From NCBI GenBank assembly GCA_006969905.1, contig CP030887.1, forward strand, positions 2,468,730 through 2,532,729: a stretch of 64,000 nucleotides of DNA, written 5' to 3'. The stretch is from Balneolaceae bacterium (lineage in GTDB: Bacteria; Bacteroidota; Rhodothermia; Balneolales; Balneolaceae). The notes below the pieces were generated by a model. That model searched no databases. It saw only the letters and a list, made by a program, of their open reading frames with translations, and had not been told where the DNA came from. A program made the translations under genes and the position numbers. Of the stretch, positions 42,729 through 52,425 are shown in pieces; position 1 is the stretch's first letter; each line of letters begins with the position of its first letter.

Positions 42729-44999
42729 ATGCAAAGAATAAAAATACCACTTCTGACAGTATTGGGTTTTATCTTGGTCATTTCATGTGACCTGAGCATA
42801 CCTAGCAAACCAGATTTTACTACTTCTCATGCCGTAGAAATACCGGTTATTAATAACAGAACTTTTGTTTTTCTCGGCGACAGCAGCGGTGCTTTAATTG
42901 ATACAACAAAAGAAGATCTTGACTCACTTTTTACTATTGCCAATAATGGATTGGTTTCTATTTCGACTGAAGAGGAGTTTGATTTTGGGGATTTGAATGA
43001 TGCAATTCCTGAAATTGACGGTTCCTCAACAAATTTTAATGCTGAAGTAGGCGAATTGGAAATTGGCAGTTTTGCATCTGGAAACGGAGGTAACCTTGGT
43101 GAAGCTAATTTCCAGGCATTAACAGGTTTGAATCCGGCTTTAATTTCTGTCGGTGATCCTGTTCCTGCCCAGGTAATACAACCCGAAGTAACAATTGACT
43201 TAGATACAGACTTCTTTACCAGTGCTACATTCAAAAGTGGATCTCTGGATATAGTTATAACCAATAATCTAGGTTTTAACCTTGATGATATAAATGTAAC
43301 ACTTGTAAGTGACCCAAATCCGGGTGCCGGAGGCGATGAATTCGATGTGGTTACGGCATCCTCAGGTACTGTAAATGATAATTCGTCGACAACTATATCT
43401 CTCCCTTTCAGTAATGGAGATGAACTTGCTAATCCGCAGGTAAGGGTTTCCATTGAATGGTCAAATGGTCAGAATTTTCAAAGAAGTCCCGAATCAATAG
43501 TGGTAAATAGTGCTTCAGGTAATAATTTGATCGCTTCTTCGGTAACTGCGAACTTAGAATCGCAAGATTTTAACACCTCAAGTACTTCTTCATTTAGCGA
43601 TACTGAATTTCAATTTACTGATCCGTCTCACTATATAGAATTGAGTGCTGGACAGATTTCTGTTACAAACTTGGTCAATAATATGGGGATTGGAATTGAA
43701 ACCCTTCAGATCTCATTTCCAAACATAAGGGATGATAATTTTGGTGAGGAAGACAGCCTGGTAATTAACTTCCCGGCAATTGCCAGAAACTCTTCAGCAG
43801 CGGATGTTAATCAGGATTTGACAGGATACCGGATTTTTGCTCTTAACAATGAAGTCACTTACAACATTATATCTGCAACCGAAAACACCCAAACGGGGCC
43901 TAATGCCGGACCTGTAACAATTACGGAGAACGATGATATAAGTGCTTCCGTAGATATATCGGGACTTACAGTTGGTTCTGCATTTGGTGTCGTACTTAGC
44001 CAAAGTGTATTACTAGGAGATAACGATCCTTCAAATGATGATGGTACTGAAATTTTAGATGTCTTTAATGATATAGAAGCAGATACTACCAGTATTGACG
44101 GACTTGATGAGTTTTCAGATCAGATTGATGGTCTTAGCTTCACAAATCCAATTATTAATATTGACTATAGTACGAATATTGGAATTGAAACTACCATATA
44201 TGCAGCTATGGTTGGTGTGGATAGTGAAGGAAATGAAGTTTATTTAACAGGTAATTCAGGAAGCCCGAACGAGGTTGTTGCCGGAGACCCGATAACCGGA
44301 CTTTTTGCTAATGGCGAACAGCTTCTGCCAAGTGAATTGATAAAGTTTAGTATTACTAATGCTCCTGTTGGAACTACAATTAATGATCAGATTTCATTTA
44401 ATACGAATACAACAAACGTTGATGAGTTTTTGAATAATCTGCCCAGTGAGATCAGGTTTGTTGGAAGGGCAATAGTAAATGAAAGTGAGAATGTAGGATC
44501 AATTTCTACGCCTTTAGAATTTGATCCCACTTTAGCTGTAGATCTGCCACTTGCTTTACAAACTGAGGCAGGTAACCCAATTAGTTTTACGGATACTACT
44601 GAGTTTGAAGTAGATCTTGATGAAGACCAGAATTTTTCCGAAGCCCGGTTCTTTATGACCTATACTAATGATTTGCCACTAGGAATAGATGTAGAATTAG
44701 TTTTTGCCGACTCATTAGGAAATACATTATTTACCAATAATGATATTTCTTTAGCGGCTGCACCAGTTAATGCTGCAACGCGTTTTTCAGCCGGAGGTAC
44801 AGAAGATGTTTTAATTTTTGAGTTGGAAAATAATGGTGGTATAAATGAATTAGATTTACTCAAAGAAACCTCTGATATCATTTTTACAGCCTCGATTCAA
44901 ACTTCAGGCAATGAAGAGGTAAGGCTAAGGGCGAGTGACTCATTCACATTAAGTCTTGCGGCTAAAATAAGATTACAAACTAAAGTGGGTGGAGAATAA
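42729..44999 (+). CDS. Large beta-rich lipoprotein of unknown function
   Basis: 756 residues with a lipoprotein signal peptide and lipobox VISC (Cys20). The mature protein is acidic, rich in D, N, S and T and made of short alternating strands such as ITNNLGFNLDDINVTL and VSDPNPGAGGDEFD, typical of large surface-exposed lipoproteins of the Bacteroidota. No catalytic motif seen. It ends 2 bp before the DUF5723 barrel gene, so the two are probably coexpressed and may form a surface complex. Confidence 0.8.
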   Translation: MQRIKIPLLTVLGFILVISCDLSIPSKPDFTTSHAVEIPVINNRTFVFLGDSSGALIDTTKEDLDSLFTIANNGLVSISTEEEFDFGDLNDAIPEIDGSSTNFNAEVGELEIGSFASGNGGNLGEANFQALTGLNPALISVGDPVPAQVIQPEVTIDLDTDFFTSATFKSGSLDIVITNNLGFNLDDINVTLVSDPNPGAGGDEFDVVTASSGTVNDNSSTTISLPFSNGDELANPQVRVSIEWSNGQNFQRSPESIVVNSASGNNLIASSVTANLESQDFNTSSTSSFSDTEFQFTDPSHYIELSAGQISVTNLVNNMGIGIETLQISFPNIRDDNFGEEDSLVINFPAIARNSSAADVNQDLTGYRIFALNNEVTYNIISATENTQTGPNAGPVTITENDDISASVDISGLTVGSAFGVVLSQSVLLGDNDPSNDDGTEILDVFNDIEADTTSIDGLDEFSDQIDGLSFTNPIINIDYSTNIGIETTIYAAMVGVDSEGNEVYLTGNSGSPNEVVAGDPITGLFANGEQLLPSELIKFSITNAPVGTTINDQISFNTNTTNVDEFLNNLPSEIRFVGRAIVNESENVGSISTPLEFDPTLAVDLPLALQTEAGNPISFTDTTEFEVDLDEDQNFSEARFFMTYTNDLPLGIDVELVFADSLGNTLFTNNDISLAAAPVNAATRFSAGGTEDVLIFELENNGGINELDLLKETSDIIFTASIQTSGNEEVRLRASDSFTLSLAAKIRLQTKVGGE

Positions 45000-45001
45000 A
45001 G

Positions 45002-46525
45002 ATGAGTATCATGAAAAGAGTTTTATCAATTAGTTTTTTTATTGTTCTTTGCACCACTTTAAGTGGGTTCAGCCAGTCAAGGCATTACAATTCTATGAGT
45101 ATTGGAATGGGCGGCGGTGGAACTGCCTATGTAGACGGTTACCATGCTAATTTCATCAACCCCGCTAACTTGATGATCAATCCAACCAATAACAGGCCTA
45201 AAAGGAGTTTAGGCTTAATGGGCGGTGTAGGTGTTCGCCTTGGTGGAACACTAGTGAATTTAGATGCCTATGATACTTACCTAACAAAAGGCCTGGTGCT
45301 GGAAGGACAGGTGGCCGAAGACATGTTAGGTGCCTTCTTTGGAGGCACTGATCTTACCATAGAGCGGGATGTTTCAAGTACATTAAATTTGGTTCCTCTT
45401 GGTTTTTCAAACAGAGGTAAAAAATCAGCTTTTAGTTTGGCAACACGAGTGCGTGTTACCCAGGATTTTGTAATTAACAGGGGTTTTGCTGAACTGGGTG
45501 TTTATGGTTTGGATCCAGCCCGTTTTGGTGCAGAGACTCCGGTTGATTTTACATTCGGAGCAGTGGCTTTTTCTGAAATATCAATTGGATATGCACGCGA
45601 AGTGTTATCTCTTCCCAACCTGTTATTTGCTAGAAACGTTAAACTATATGCAGGTATAGCACCAAAATATTTGATTGGGGTGCAGTACTCCACTCTTGAT
45701 TTCAATTCAACGCTATTAATGCAACAACGCCAGGTAGGAGGGGAGTCTGTTACTGACAGAATTCTTCATGAATTTTCTTACAGGTGGAATACAGTAGGAG
45801 CACTTGCAGAAGACCTAAGAGAATTTGAAGCTGCTTATGAGCAAGATAATTCTGTAGTGCTTAACGATTACTTGGTTAATGATGACAAGTATGCAGATGT
45901 AAATGCTACGGGCTTTGGGCTTGATATGGGAGCTACTCTTGAGATGGATATTTCCGGTGTGCCCATTCTGGACGGTTTTTTTGGTAGAAAGAAAACTCTG
46001 CGGTTGTCAATGGCTATTACCGATTTAGGCTCGTTGAACTTTGATAAAACGCCGACTTCTCTTTTTGCAGAAGGTGAGTTCGACTTTACCGGTCAGGGAA
46101 ATGATGATGATGATGATTTCTTTGATGATTTGGCTGATAGTTTACAAAATGAAGTATATGGACAGTTTGATGCCGAAGACATTGATGGAGTTGAATATAA
46201 ATTACCGGCAATGTATAACTTTGGCGCCTCACTGGTGATGGGTAAGCTAACTACATCTTTAGATTTCGGATTTGGATTCAATGATTCAGGGACAAACAGT
46301 AGACGAAGCGCCCTTAACCTAGGCCTAGAATATCGCTTATTAGGGATTGTACCATTAAGAGCAGGAACCCGGATTGGCGGATTTAGCTCAACCGTTTATT
46401 CTTTTGGAGCAGGAATTGATTTGAACTTCCTTGAGTTTTCAGCGGGGCTTTCGTTGGTGGGTAACGACCAGGATAACGGAGGCTCAGTCACAGCAGCATT
46501 TAGCGGCCTGGCAATTCGGTTCTAA
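45002..46525 (+). CDS. DUF5723 outer-membrane beta-barrel protein
   Basis: 507 residues with a signal peptide ending GFSQS. The first mature segment, SMSIGMGGGGTAYVDGYHANFINPAN (given here as landmarks MGGGG and INPAN), is characteristic of DUF5723/FadL-like barrels. Many amphipathic strands follow, ending in an aromatic barrel C-terminus. An acidic GNDDDDDFFDDL loop near 366-377 is encoded by GAT repeats. ATG at 45002 has a GGTGGAG nine bases upstream; ATG at 45011 is an alternative. Coupled to the preceding lipoprotein gene. Confidence 0.82.
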   Translation: MSIMKRVLSISFFIVLCTTLSGFSQSRHYNSMSIGMGGGGTAYVDGYHANFINPANLMINPTNNRPKRSLGLMGGVGVRLGGTLVNLDAYDTYLTKGLVLEGQVAEDMLGAFFGGTDLTIERDVSSTLNLVPLGFSNRGKKSAFSLATRVRVTQDFVINRGFAELGVYGLDPARFGAETPVDFTFGAVAFSEISIGYAREVLSLPNLLFARNVKLYAGIAPKYLIGVQYSTLDFNSTLLMQQRQVGGESVTDRILHEFSYRWNTVGALAEDLREFEAAYEQDNSVVLNDYLVNDDKYADVNATGFGLDMGATLEMDISGVPILDGFFGRKKTLRLSMAITDLGSLNFDKTPTSLFAEGEFDFTGQGNDDDDDFFDDLADSLQNEVYGQFDAEDIDGVEYKLPAMYNFGASLVMGKLTTSLDFGFGFNDSGTNSRRSALNLGLEYRLLGIVPLRAGTRIGGFSSTVYSFGAGIDLNFLEFSAGLSLVGNDQDNGGSVTAAFSGLAIRF

Positions 46526-46547
46526 TTTTCATCTTGTGAAATCACTT

Positions 46548-46580
46548 AAAGGCCCATTAAGAAATTAATGGGCCTTTTTT
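46548..46580. terminator. Bidirectional terminator
   Basis: AAGGCCCATTAA (46549-46560) pairs perfectly with TTAATGGGCCTT (46565-46576) around GAAA, followed by more T residues. It lies between the convergent DUF5723 gene and the FAD oxidoreductase gene. Confidence 0.92.
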
Positions 46581-46615
46581 GTTTTCTTTTTGAACAAGCC
46601 AGGGTCTCCGGCTAC

Positions 46616-47698
46616 TTAAGAAAACCTGGTTATAGAGACTTCTACTGGGAGTACAGTTTTCTCTACAAGAAAATCACAAAACAGATCAGCTAAGTAAGAG
46701 CTATACAACATTCCTTTTGACCCCAGCCCGGCAAATACAGAAATATTCTCTATTTCAGGGTGCCTGCCTAAAATAGGCATACGATCCGGGGTAGAAGCTC
46801 TTATTCCCGCCCATTGAGACTTTAAGGTTGCAGTTTCAGCAAAATCGGGTAGTACCTTTTTCAAACGTTTGGTTAAGTATTCAGTCCCGTATTCATCTGT
46901 ATCGGGAGTTTGAAACTTATGCTCATAAGTACTGCCTGCAACAAAGTGTTTATCATTCATAGCGGAATAGTAACCCAGCGCTGATACGGAAGAGGAGTAA
47001 GGAAAGCCATGCTTGCTTTTAAAAACGGCTAGTTGCCCTTTCACAGGAATTAGAGGTAAAGAATCCCAACCATCAAAGCTTTTGCTTTTTATGCCTGTCG
47101 TAATAATGATTTCTTTAGCCTTTATCGATTCTTTGGTTTCTAAAATGATATCCCAATGAGAACTGGTAAAAGTGTATGAGTAAATGCTTTCAAAGCAATA
47201 ATCCAGGTTCAGTTGTTTTAACTGATCAAAATAGCATTCCAGGAATGCAGACATTTTTACGGACAATCCTATGGGTAACCAAACCCCTCCTTCAACACAG
47301 GCAAGGCCGGGAAATCTCTCATTAATCTTCTTTTTGCTTAGCCAGGTACACCAGTCTTTACCCCAATGGGTTGCATCATAATTCTCCTTCATTCTTTGGG
47401 CAATTTTTTCGTCCATAGCAGGACGGATTACTCCATTCTTTTTAAAAAAGGATGCATTCGAATGAGATTGAATATGCTCTAAAGTAGCCAATATTGCTTC
47501 GTAGCAAGCCTCCGCACGCCATGACTTATTCGCAAAACGGCCTGTTGCCGGATTTACTAACCCAAGGGGTGCTCCCGAAGCCCCTCCGGCAATCCCTTTT
47601 GGGTCGATTAAGATAACCGAGCAATCTTTAGCTATGAGTTTATCTGCGAGAGAAAGACCTGCCAGGCCGCCGCCAAAAATGCAATAGTCATACACCAT
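46616..47698 (-). CDS. FAD-dependent oxidoreductase, DAO family, MnmC2-like
   Basis: 360 residues. The FAD-binding loop FGGGLAGLSLADKL is at 8-21, followed by IDPKGIAGGASGAPLGLVNP near 31-50. C-terminal motifs QWAGIRASTPDRMPILG near 291-307 and AGLGSKGMLYSS near 318-329 closely resemble the oxidase half of MnmC, which demodifies cmnm5s2U in tRNA. A stand-alone MnmC2 or an amino-acid oxidase are both possible. Its start overlaps the end of pncA by 11 nt, so it is the last gene of the pncB-pncA run. Confidence 0.82.
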   Translation of the reverse strand: MVYDYCIFGGGLAGLSLADKLIAKDCSVILIDPKGIAGGASGAPLGLVNPATGRFANKSWRAEACYEAILATLEHIQSHSNASFFKKNGVIRPAMDEKIAQRMKENYDATHWGKDWCTWLSKKKINERFPGLACVEGGVWLPIGLSVKMSAFLECYFDQLKQLNLDYCFESIYSYTFTSSHWDIILETKESIKAKEIIITTGIKSKSFDGWDSLPLIPVKGQLAVFKSKHGFPYSSSVSALGYYSAMNDKHFVAGSTYEHKFQTPDTDEYGTEYLTKRLKKVLPDFAETATLKSQWAGIRASTPDRMPILGRHPEIENISVFAGLGSKGMLYSSYLADLFCDFLVEKTVLPVEVSITRFS

Positions 47699-48326
47699 AT
47701 AGTGATTGGAAAAAATCTTTTACTTTCGATGAATTGGTGAATTTAATTCCCGAAACCATCATTTCTTTTATTGCTTCTTTTACTGAACCATTTAAATCAA
47801 TACCCTTGACTGCATCTTCGATAACATACACCTCGAATCCCTCTTTTATAGCATCCAAAGCTGTCCACTTCACACAAAAATCAGTGGCAAGCCCCGCCAG
47901 GAAAACTGTATCCACATCCATTTCCTGAAGATAACCTTTTAATCCGGTTGAGGTTTTTTGGTCATTCTCATAGAAAGCAGAATAGGAGTCTATGGATGTC
48001 CGGTACCCTTTTCGAATGATCAAATGAGTATGAGTGGTATCCAGTTCCGAATGAAAATCTGCACCACGGCTTCCAATTACACAATGGTTAGGCCATAAAA
48101 CCTGTGTCCCATAATCAAGCTCTATGGTTTCATAAGGCTCTTTTTCAGCATGGTTTGTAGCAAAACTGGTGTGATCAAGAGGGTGCCAATCCTGGGTTTG
48201 TATAACCACTGGGAAATAGGGGCTAAGACTATTTACCGGTTTAACAACCTCATTACCATTCGGTACGGCTAACTTGCCTCCGGGGCAAAAATCATTTTGT
48301 ACATCAATAATTACTAATGCTTGCAT
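47688..48326 (-). CDS. pncA: Nicotinamidase
   Basis: Hydrolyses nicotinamide to nicotinate for NAD salvage. 212 residues. The catalytic triad is Asp in IDVQNDFCPGGKL (D8 to D11 region), Lys in IRKGYRTSIDSYSAF near 105, and Cys in GLATDFCVKWTALDA near 147. The metal-binding WHPLDHTSF motif lies near 48-56. Only 2 bp separate it from pncB, whose product uses nicotinate, so the two steps are made together. Confidence 0.96.
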   Translation of the reverse strand: MQALVIIDVQNDFCPGGKLAVPNGNEVVKPVNSLSPYFPVVIQTQDWHPLDHTSFATNHAEKEPYETIELDYGTQVLWPNHCVIGSRGADFHSELDTTHTHLIIRKGYRTSIDSYSAFYENDQKTSTGLKGYLQEMDVDTVFLAGLATDFCVKWTALDAIKEGFEVYVIEDAVKGIDLNGSVKEAIKEMMVSGIKFTNSSKVKDFFQSLYGV

Positions 48327-48328
48327 AT

Positions 48329-49732
48329 CTAGCTGTTTTGAGAATTCAATAAGTGATCCCTGAGATCTTTGAGTTGTTTCGTAATACCTACTTTATAGAC
48401 ATGGGGATTGTCGAACCTTTTGTATTCATCCCCTAATTTTGATAATTGAGTGCTAGCGTATCCGGCACTTTCTTTTGCTGAACTGGCTTGGATTACAATA
48501 GTCCCATTAATTACTACAGGGTGCAGAAGATTAACTGATTGCAAGCCTTTCACTGTAGTTCTTTTTACCGGGAAATGGGGGTGTTGTATTTCAGAAACTG
48601 TTTCTTCATTAATAAGGGAGAGTGCATCCGCATAAAAATCTCCATTCTCATCAAAAAACCGGGTGACATTTTTAGCTCCCGGCAATGTGATTTTTTCCAC
48701 ATTTTCGGACACTTTGAGTTTTGGTTCGTTATTAATGGAACTGAGCTTATACACACCATCAAGGGCAGGATAGTCATAGGCAGTTGTTAATTTGGTACCG
48801 ACCCCAAAAATATCAATAGGTGCTTTTTGTTCCAGCAGGCTTTTTATAAGATATTCATCCAGTTGATTTGACACAGCTATCTGCACATACTCAAGGTTTG
48901 CACTATCCAATTGTTGGCGGGCCTGCTTTGAAAGATAGGCGAGGTCACCACTATCAAGACGAACGGCTTGTAAACGTGAACCTTTTTTTTCGAGTTCTTC
49001 TGCTACTGTAATAGCATTGGGAATTCCACTTTCCAACGTGCTGTATGTGTCAACAAGTAACACACAGGAATCCGGGTAATGCTCTGCGTATTTTTGGAAA
49101 GCGGTGAGTTCATTTTCGAACGACTGTATCCAGGAATGAGCCATGGTTCCGCTCACATCCAAACTGTGTTGCATAGCAGCATATACATTTGAAGTACCAT
49201 CAAGGCCGCCTATTATGCTTGCTTTGGTTGCCTGGATACCTCCATATCCCTGGGAGCGCCTAAGGCCAAAATCAAGTACTACTTTGTCACCGGAAGCTTG
49301 CCGTATTCGCGAGGCTTTGGTTGCTACCAGCGATTCAAAGTTGAGCAGGTTTAATAGGAGCGTTTCAATAATCTGGGTTTCAATCAGGTTTCCTTCTACC
49401 CGTACAATGGGTTCATTAGGAAATACAATCTCTCCTTCTTTTACAGAATGAATGTTGCCACTGAAGCTGAAAGTTTTGAGATAATCCAGAAAGTCACTTT
49501 CAAACCCTTTGGATGCTAAGTATTCAAGTTCTTCCGTCCCAAACCGGAAAGCCTGGACCAGCCCCAGGAAATCGCTTATTCCGGCAAAAAGTACATATCC
49601 GCCTTTAAAAGGGAGCCTTCGGAAGAAGTAATCGAAAGTTGCTGTATCGTTTTTTCTCCCGGTTAAGAAGAAACCCTGAGCCATGGTCAATTCATAAAAG
49701 TCAGTATAAAGAGCAGGGTTTTTTAAAGGCAT
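48329..49732 (-). CDS. pncB: Nicotinate phosphoribosyltransferase
   Basis: Converts nicotinate, PRPP and ATP to nicotinate mononucleotide. 467 residues. The N-terminal YTDFYELTMAQGFF is at 9-22, DFGLRRSQGYGG near 154-165 and the phosphohistidine region SGTMAHSWIQSF near 194-205; RLDSGDLAYLSKQ near 245-257 and FGVGTKLTTAYD near 298-309 complete the active site. Divergent from the Ig-like lipoprotein gene. First gene of the NAD-salvage run. Confidence 0.96.
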   Translation of the reverse strand: MPLKNPALYTDFYELTMAQGFFLTGRKNDTATFDYFFRRLPFKGGYVLFAGISDFLGLVQAFRFGTEELEYLASKGFESDFLDYLKTFSFSGNIHSVKEGEIVFPNEPIVRVEGNLIETQIIETLLLNLLNFESLVATKASRIRQASGDKVVLDFGLRRSQGYGGIQATKASIIGGLDGTSNVYAAMQHSLDVSGTMAHSWIQSFENELTAFQKYAEHYPDSCVLLVDTYSTLESGIPNAITVAEELEKKGSRLQAVRLDSGDLAYLSKQARQQLDSANLEYVQIAVSNQLDEYLIKSLLEQKAPIDIFGVGTKLTTAYDYPALDGVYKLSSINNEPKLKVSENVEKITLPGAKNVTRFFDENGDFYADALSLINEETVSEIQHPHFPVKRTTVKGLQSVNLLHPVVINGTIVIQASSAKESAGYASTQLSKLGDEYKRFDNPHVYKVGITKQLKDLRDHLLNSQNS

Positions 49733-49878
49733 AAATCCATAATTAAGGATTGAAAATAATAAGCAATCCAGTAAATGAGAAGGTGAAACTGTGTATTTTA
49801 TAATTAAAGCCGGGGCTTTATGTTTGGGAGCACCTTAGTATATTAGCTCACCAAAAGAATTTATTTCAAAGAAGCTCC

Positions 49879-51486
49879 TTGAAGTTAAAAACCTCATTTT
49901 TTCTTTTTTGCGTTGTGGTTTTTGGATGTGCCACACCCAAAGCACCAACTGGTGGCCCACCTGATAAAAAGGGACCTAATATACTGGAAACCTACCCGGA
50001 AACGGGAACCACAAACTTTACTGGAAAAGTGTTTGAGTTCAGTTTTTCAGAATTTGTAAACAGGGGTTCTGTGCAAAAAGAATTGGTGGTAGAACCCGAC
50101 CTGGATATGGAGTATGATATAAAATGGAAGAGAAAGAAAGCCATAGTCAGGTTTAAAGAAGAGTTACCTGAAAACACTACGATCATCTTGACCCTTGGTG
50201 GAAATGTAACAGATGTAAAGAACAACAAGATGGGTGCTCCGGTAAAGCTTGCCGTTTCTACCGGTGACGAAATAGATAGCGGTGAAATTATAGGGAGAAT
50301 CCGGGAAGCAAATAATGGACAACCCAGGGAAAATCAAAAAGTGCTGTTGTACAGGTTTCCGTCAACTATCCAAGATAAAGCCACTTATATTGCAGAAACA
50401 GATACAGGAGGGGTATTTCGTTTTGAGTATCTGCGTGCAGGCCGCTACCAGGTTTATGCTGTTGACGATAGAAACCTTAATAAAACCTGGGACGAGGGAA
50501 GGGAAGCTGCCCGGCCTTTTGCTAAGGATATCTTCTTTCTCGAAAAAGAACAAAAAGACACCCTTGATGTGCTGTATTGGTCTAACCCGGATACCCTTCG
50601 GCCCGAATTACAAGCGGTAGGGTTACTGTCAACTAACAGGTTACGTCTTCGGTTCAGCGAAGAAATTGAGTACCAGGATTCAGTTGATGTTTCTTTAACG
50701 GATACATTAGGGAATGTTATTGGAAACACATTTCCACTGTATGTATCGCAAAAAGACCCTTTTATTGGTTTTGCCTATCACGAAGATGGAACGAGCAGTG
50801 AAGAAAATTACCTGATTGAACTAAAAGGAATTACAGATCTCGGTGGAAACCTTCCATTAGCAGATTTAAAACCATTCTCGGGAAGTGAACAAGCAGATAC
50901 AGTTAGGCAAAAGATTTATTCAACAAATATGGAAGGGGGGCTATTACGCACCGAACCTTTTGTGGTTGAATACACGGGGCCTGTTCGTGAGCAGGAGATT
51001 ATAGACTCGTTAGTAGTTATTGAAGGAGAGGTGGATTTTGATGATTGGCCTAATGTTCAGGTTAGAAACAATAAGTTGTTCATTCTTCCTCAAACTGAGT
51101 GGATAAATGGAGAAGACTACCAATTCCTGGTATGGAATCCATTTACAAACCGGAGGCAAATGTTTAACCCTGAAACATGGGATGAGATTGATTTGGGCGG
51201 CATTGAAGTTTTGGTAGAAGATGCTGATAGTTTACAGGAGTATCATTTGCAGTTGGAGCACGAGGAGTCAGGCTTTAAGCTGGATACTACATTTAATAAA
51301 ACCATTTTAATAAATGATCTGATTCCCGTTGGATACAAACTCAGGATATTCGAAGATATAAATGGCAATAATACCTGGGATTTTGGTACTATTGATCCAT
51401 TCACTAAACCTGAACCTTATTATGTACAGGCAAGGACTAATGTTCAAAGGGGCTTTACTTCAGAAGTAATCATAAGATTTAAGTAA
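49879..51486 (+). CDS. Lipoprotein with SbsA-type Ig-like domain
   Basis: 535 residues from a TTG start. A short signal peptide with lipobox VFGC (Cys17) is followed by PPDKKGPNILETYPETGTTNF, the start of a bacterial Ig-like domain (about 30-125), then a carboxypeptidase-regulatory-like segment (GEIIGRIREAN near 134-144; YLRAGRYQVYAVDDRN near 180-195) and further beta domains. Widespread in Bacteroidota, no known enzymatic activity. Its stop overlaps the mscS start (TAATG). Confidence 0.82.
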   Translation: MKLKTSFFLFCVVVFGCATPKAPTGGPPDKKGPNILETYPETGTTNFTGKVFEFSFSEFVNRGSVQKELVVEPDLDMEYDIKWKRKKAIVRFKEELPENTTIILTLGGNVTDVKNNKMGAPVKLAVSTGDEIDSGEIIGRIREANNGQPRENQKVLLYRFPSTIQDKATYIAETDTGGVFRFEYLRAGRYQVYAVDDRNLNKTWDEGREAARPFAKDIFFLEKEQKDTLDVLYWSNPDTLRPELQAVGLLSTNRLRLRFSEEIEYQDSVDVSLTDTLGNVIGNTFPLYVSQKDPFIGFAYHEDGTSSEENYLIELKGITDLGGNLPLADLKPFSGSEQADTVRQKIYSTNMEGGLLRTEPFVVEYTGPVREQEIIDSLVVIEGEVDFDDWPNVQVRNNKLFILPQTEWINGEDYQFLVWNPFTNRRQMFNPETWDEIDLGGIEVLVEDADSLQEYHLQLEHEESGFKLDTTFNKTILINDLIPVGYKLRIFEDINGNNTWDFGTIDPFTKPEPYYVQARTNVQRGFTSEVIIRFK

Positions 51487-52385
51487 TGGATACGCTAAAA
51501 GAAATATTGGATATAATACAGCAGATTATTGCAAATAATCAGTTGCCATTGCTGGTGGCAACTATTTTGCTTGCTACGGTTATTACAGCGGTAGTTACCG
51601 GCAGAATATTCGATGTGGCAATCAAAAGAACTGAGGATTCAGATTCATCGGACCTGACAAATCTGAAGTTTTTAAAAAGAGGTATAAGCGTACTTATATA
51701 CCTGGCGGGTATCAGTTTTGCAATTTATATGATTCCCGACCTCAGGATTATAGCCACTTCGCTGCTGGCCAGTGCAGGTTTATTTGCGGTTGCGTTGGGT
51801 TTTGCCTCGCAAGCTGCCCTTTCCAATATTGTGAGCGGGGTTTTTATTGTAATTTTTAAACCTTACAAAATCGGAGACAGGATTCAGATTCGCACTGATC
51901 TTAATGGGGTGATAGAGGATATTAACCTCAGGCATACAGTGATTCGAAATTTTGAAAACAGGCGGATCATCATTCCAAACTCAGTAATAAGCGATGAAGT
52001 AGTGATTAATTCGAATTACACCGATAGCAGAATTATAAAATGGGTGGATATATCAATTAGCTACGATTCTGATATTGATCTTGCCCGAAAGATCATGCAG
52101 GAGGAAATAGAAAATCACCCAAATTTTATTGATGGAAGAACCCAGGAACAGATTGATGCCGGAGATGCCTTAGTTCCGGTAAGGGTAATTTCATTTGGGG
52201 ATTCATCGGTTAATTTGCGCGGATGGGCAACAGCAGAAGAACCTGCAAAAGCATTTCTTATGGGTACTGATTTAAATGAAAGCATCAAGAAACGGTTTGA
52301 TAAAGAAGGGGTAGAAATTCCATTTCCTTACCGCACATTAGTATATAAAAAGCCTAAGAATGATCCTGAAGCAAAACCGCTGTAG
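51486..52385 (+). CDS. Small-conductance mechanosensitive channel, MscS family
   Basis: 299 residues with three membrane helices: about 20-38, 65-83 and the pore helix near 93-120. The pore helix holds the MscS signature LGFASQAALSNIVSGVFI. The cytoplasmic part follows (KPYKIGDRIQI, then ENRRIIIPNSVI near 158-169) with the usual beta domain and vestibule. Protects against osmotic downshift. The 3' end of this gene carries, on the other strand, the terminator of the osmC operon. Confidence 0.93.
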   Translation: MDTLKEILDIIQQIIANNQLPLLVATILLATVITAVVTGRIFDVAIKRTEDSDSSDLTNLKFLKRGISVLIYLAGISFAIYMIPDLRIIATSLLASAGLFAVALGFASQAALSNIVSGVFIVIFKPYKIGDRIQIRTDLNGVIEDINLRHTVIRNFENRRIIIPNSVISDEVVINSNYTDSRIIKWVDISISYDSDIDLARKIMQEEIENHPNFIDGRTQEQIDAGDALVPVRVISFGDSSVNLRGWATAEEPAKAFLMGTDLNESIKKRFDKEGVEIPFPYRTLVYKKPKNDPEAKPL

Positions 52386-52397
52386 GATTCTTAGGCT
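52345..52397 (-). terminator. Terminator of the rhodanese-osmC operon, overlapping the 3' end of mscS
   Basis: AGCCTAAGAAT (52351-52361) and ATTCTTAGGCT (52387-52397) are a perfect 11-bp inverted repeat. On the minus strand the stem is followed by TTTTTATAT (complement of 52342-52350). The left arm and T tract lie within mscS coding sequence. The plus-strand side lacks a T tract. Confidence 0.75.
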
Positions 52398-52425
52398 CCC
52401 TTTAACGCCCCCAAATAGCCCTAGA

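Noticed and set aside
46100-46130. GAT microsatellite-like run
   Set aside because: It encodes an acidic loop in the DUF5723 barrel; it is short and in frame, with no sign of phase variation.
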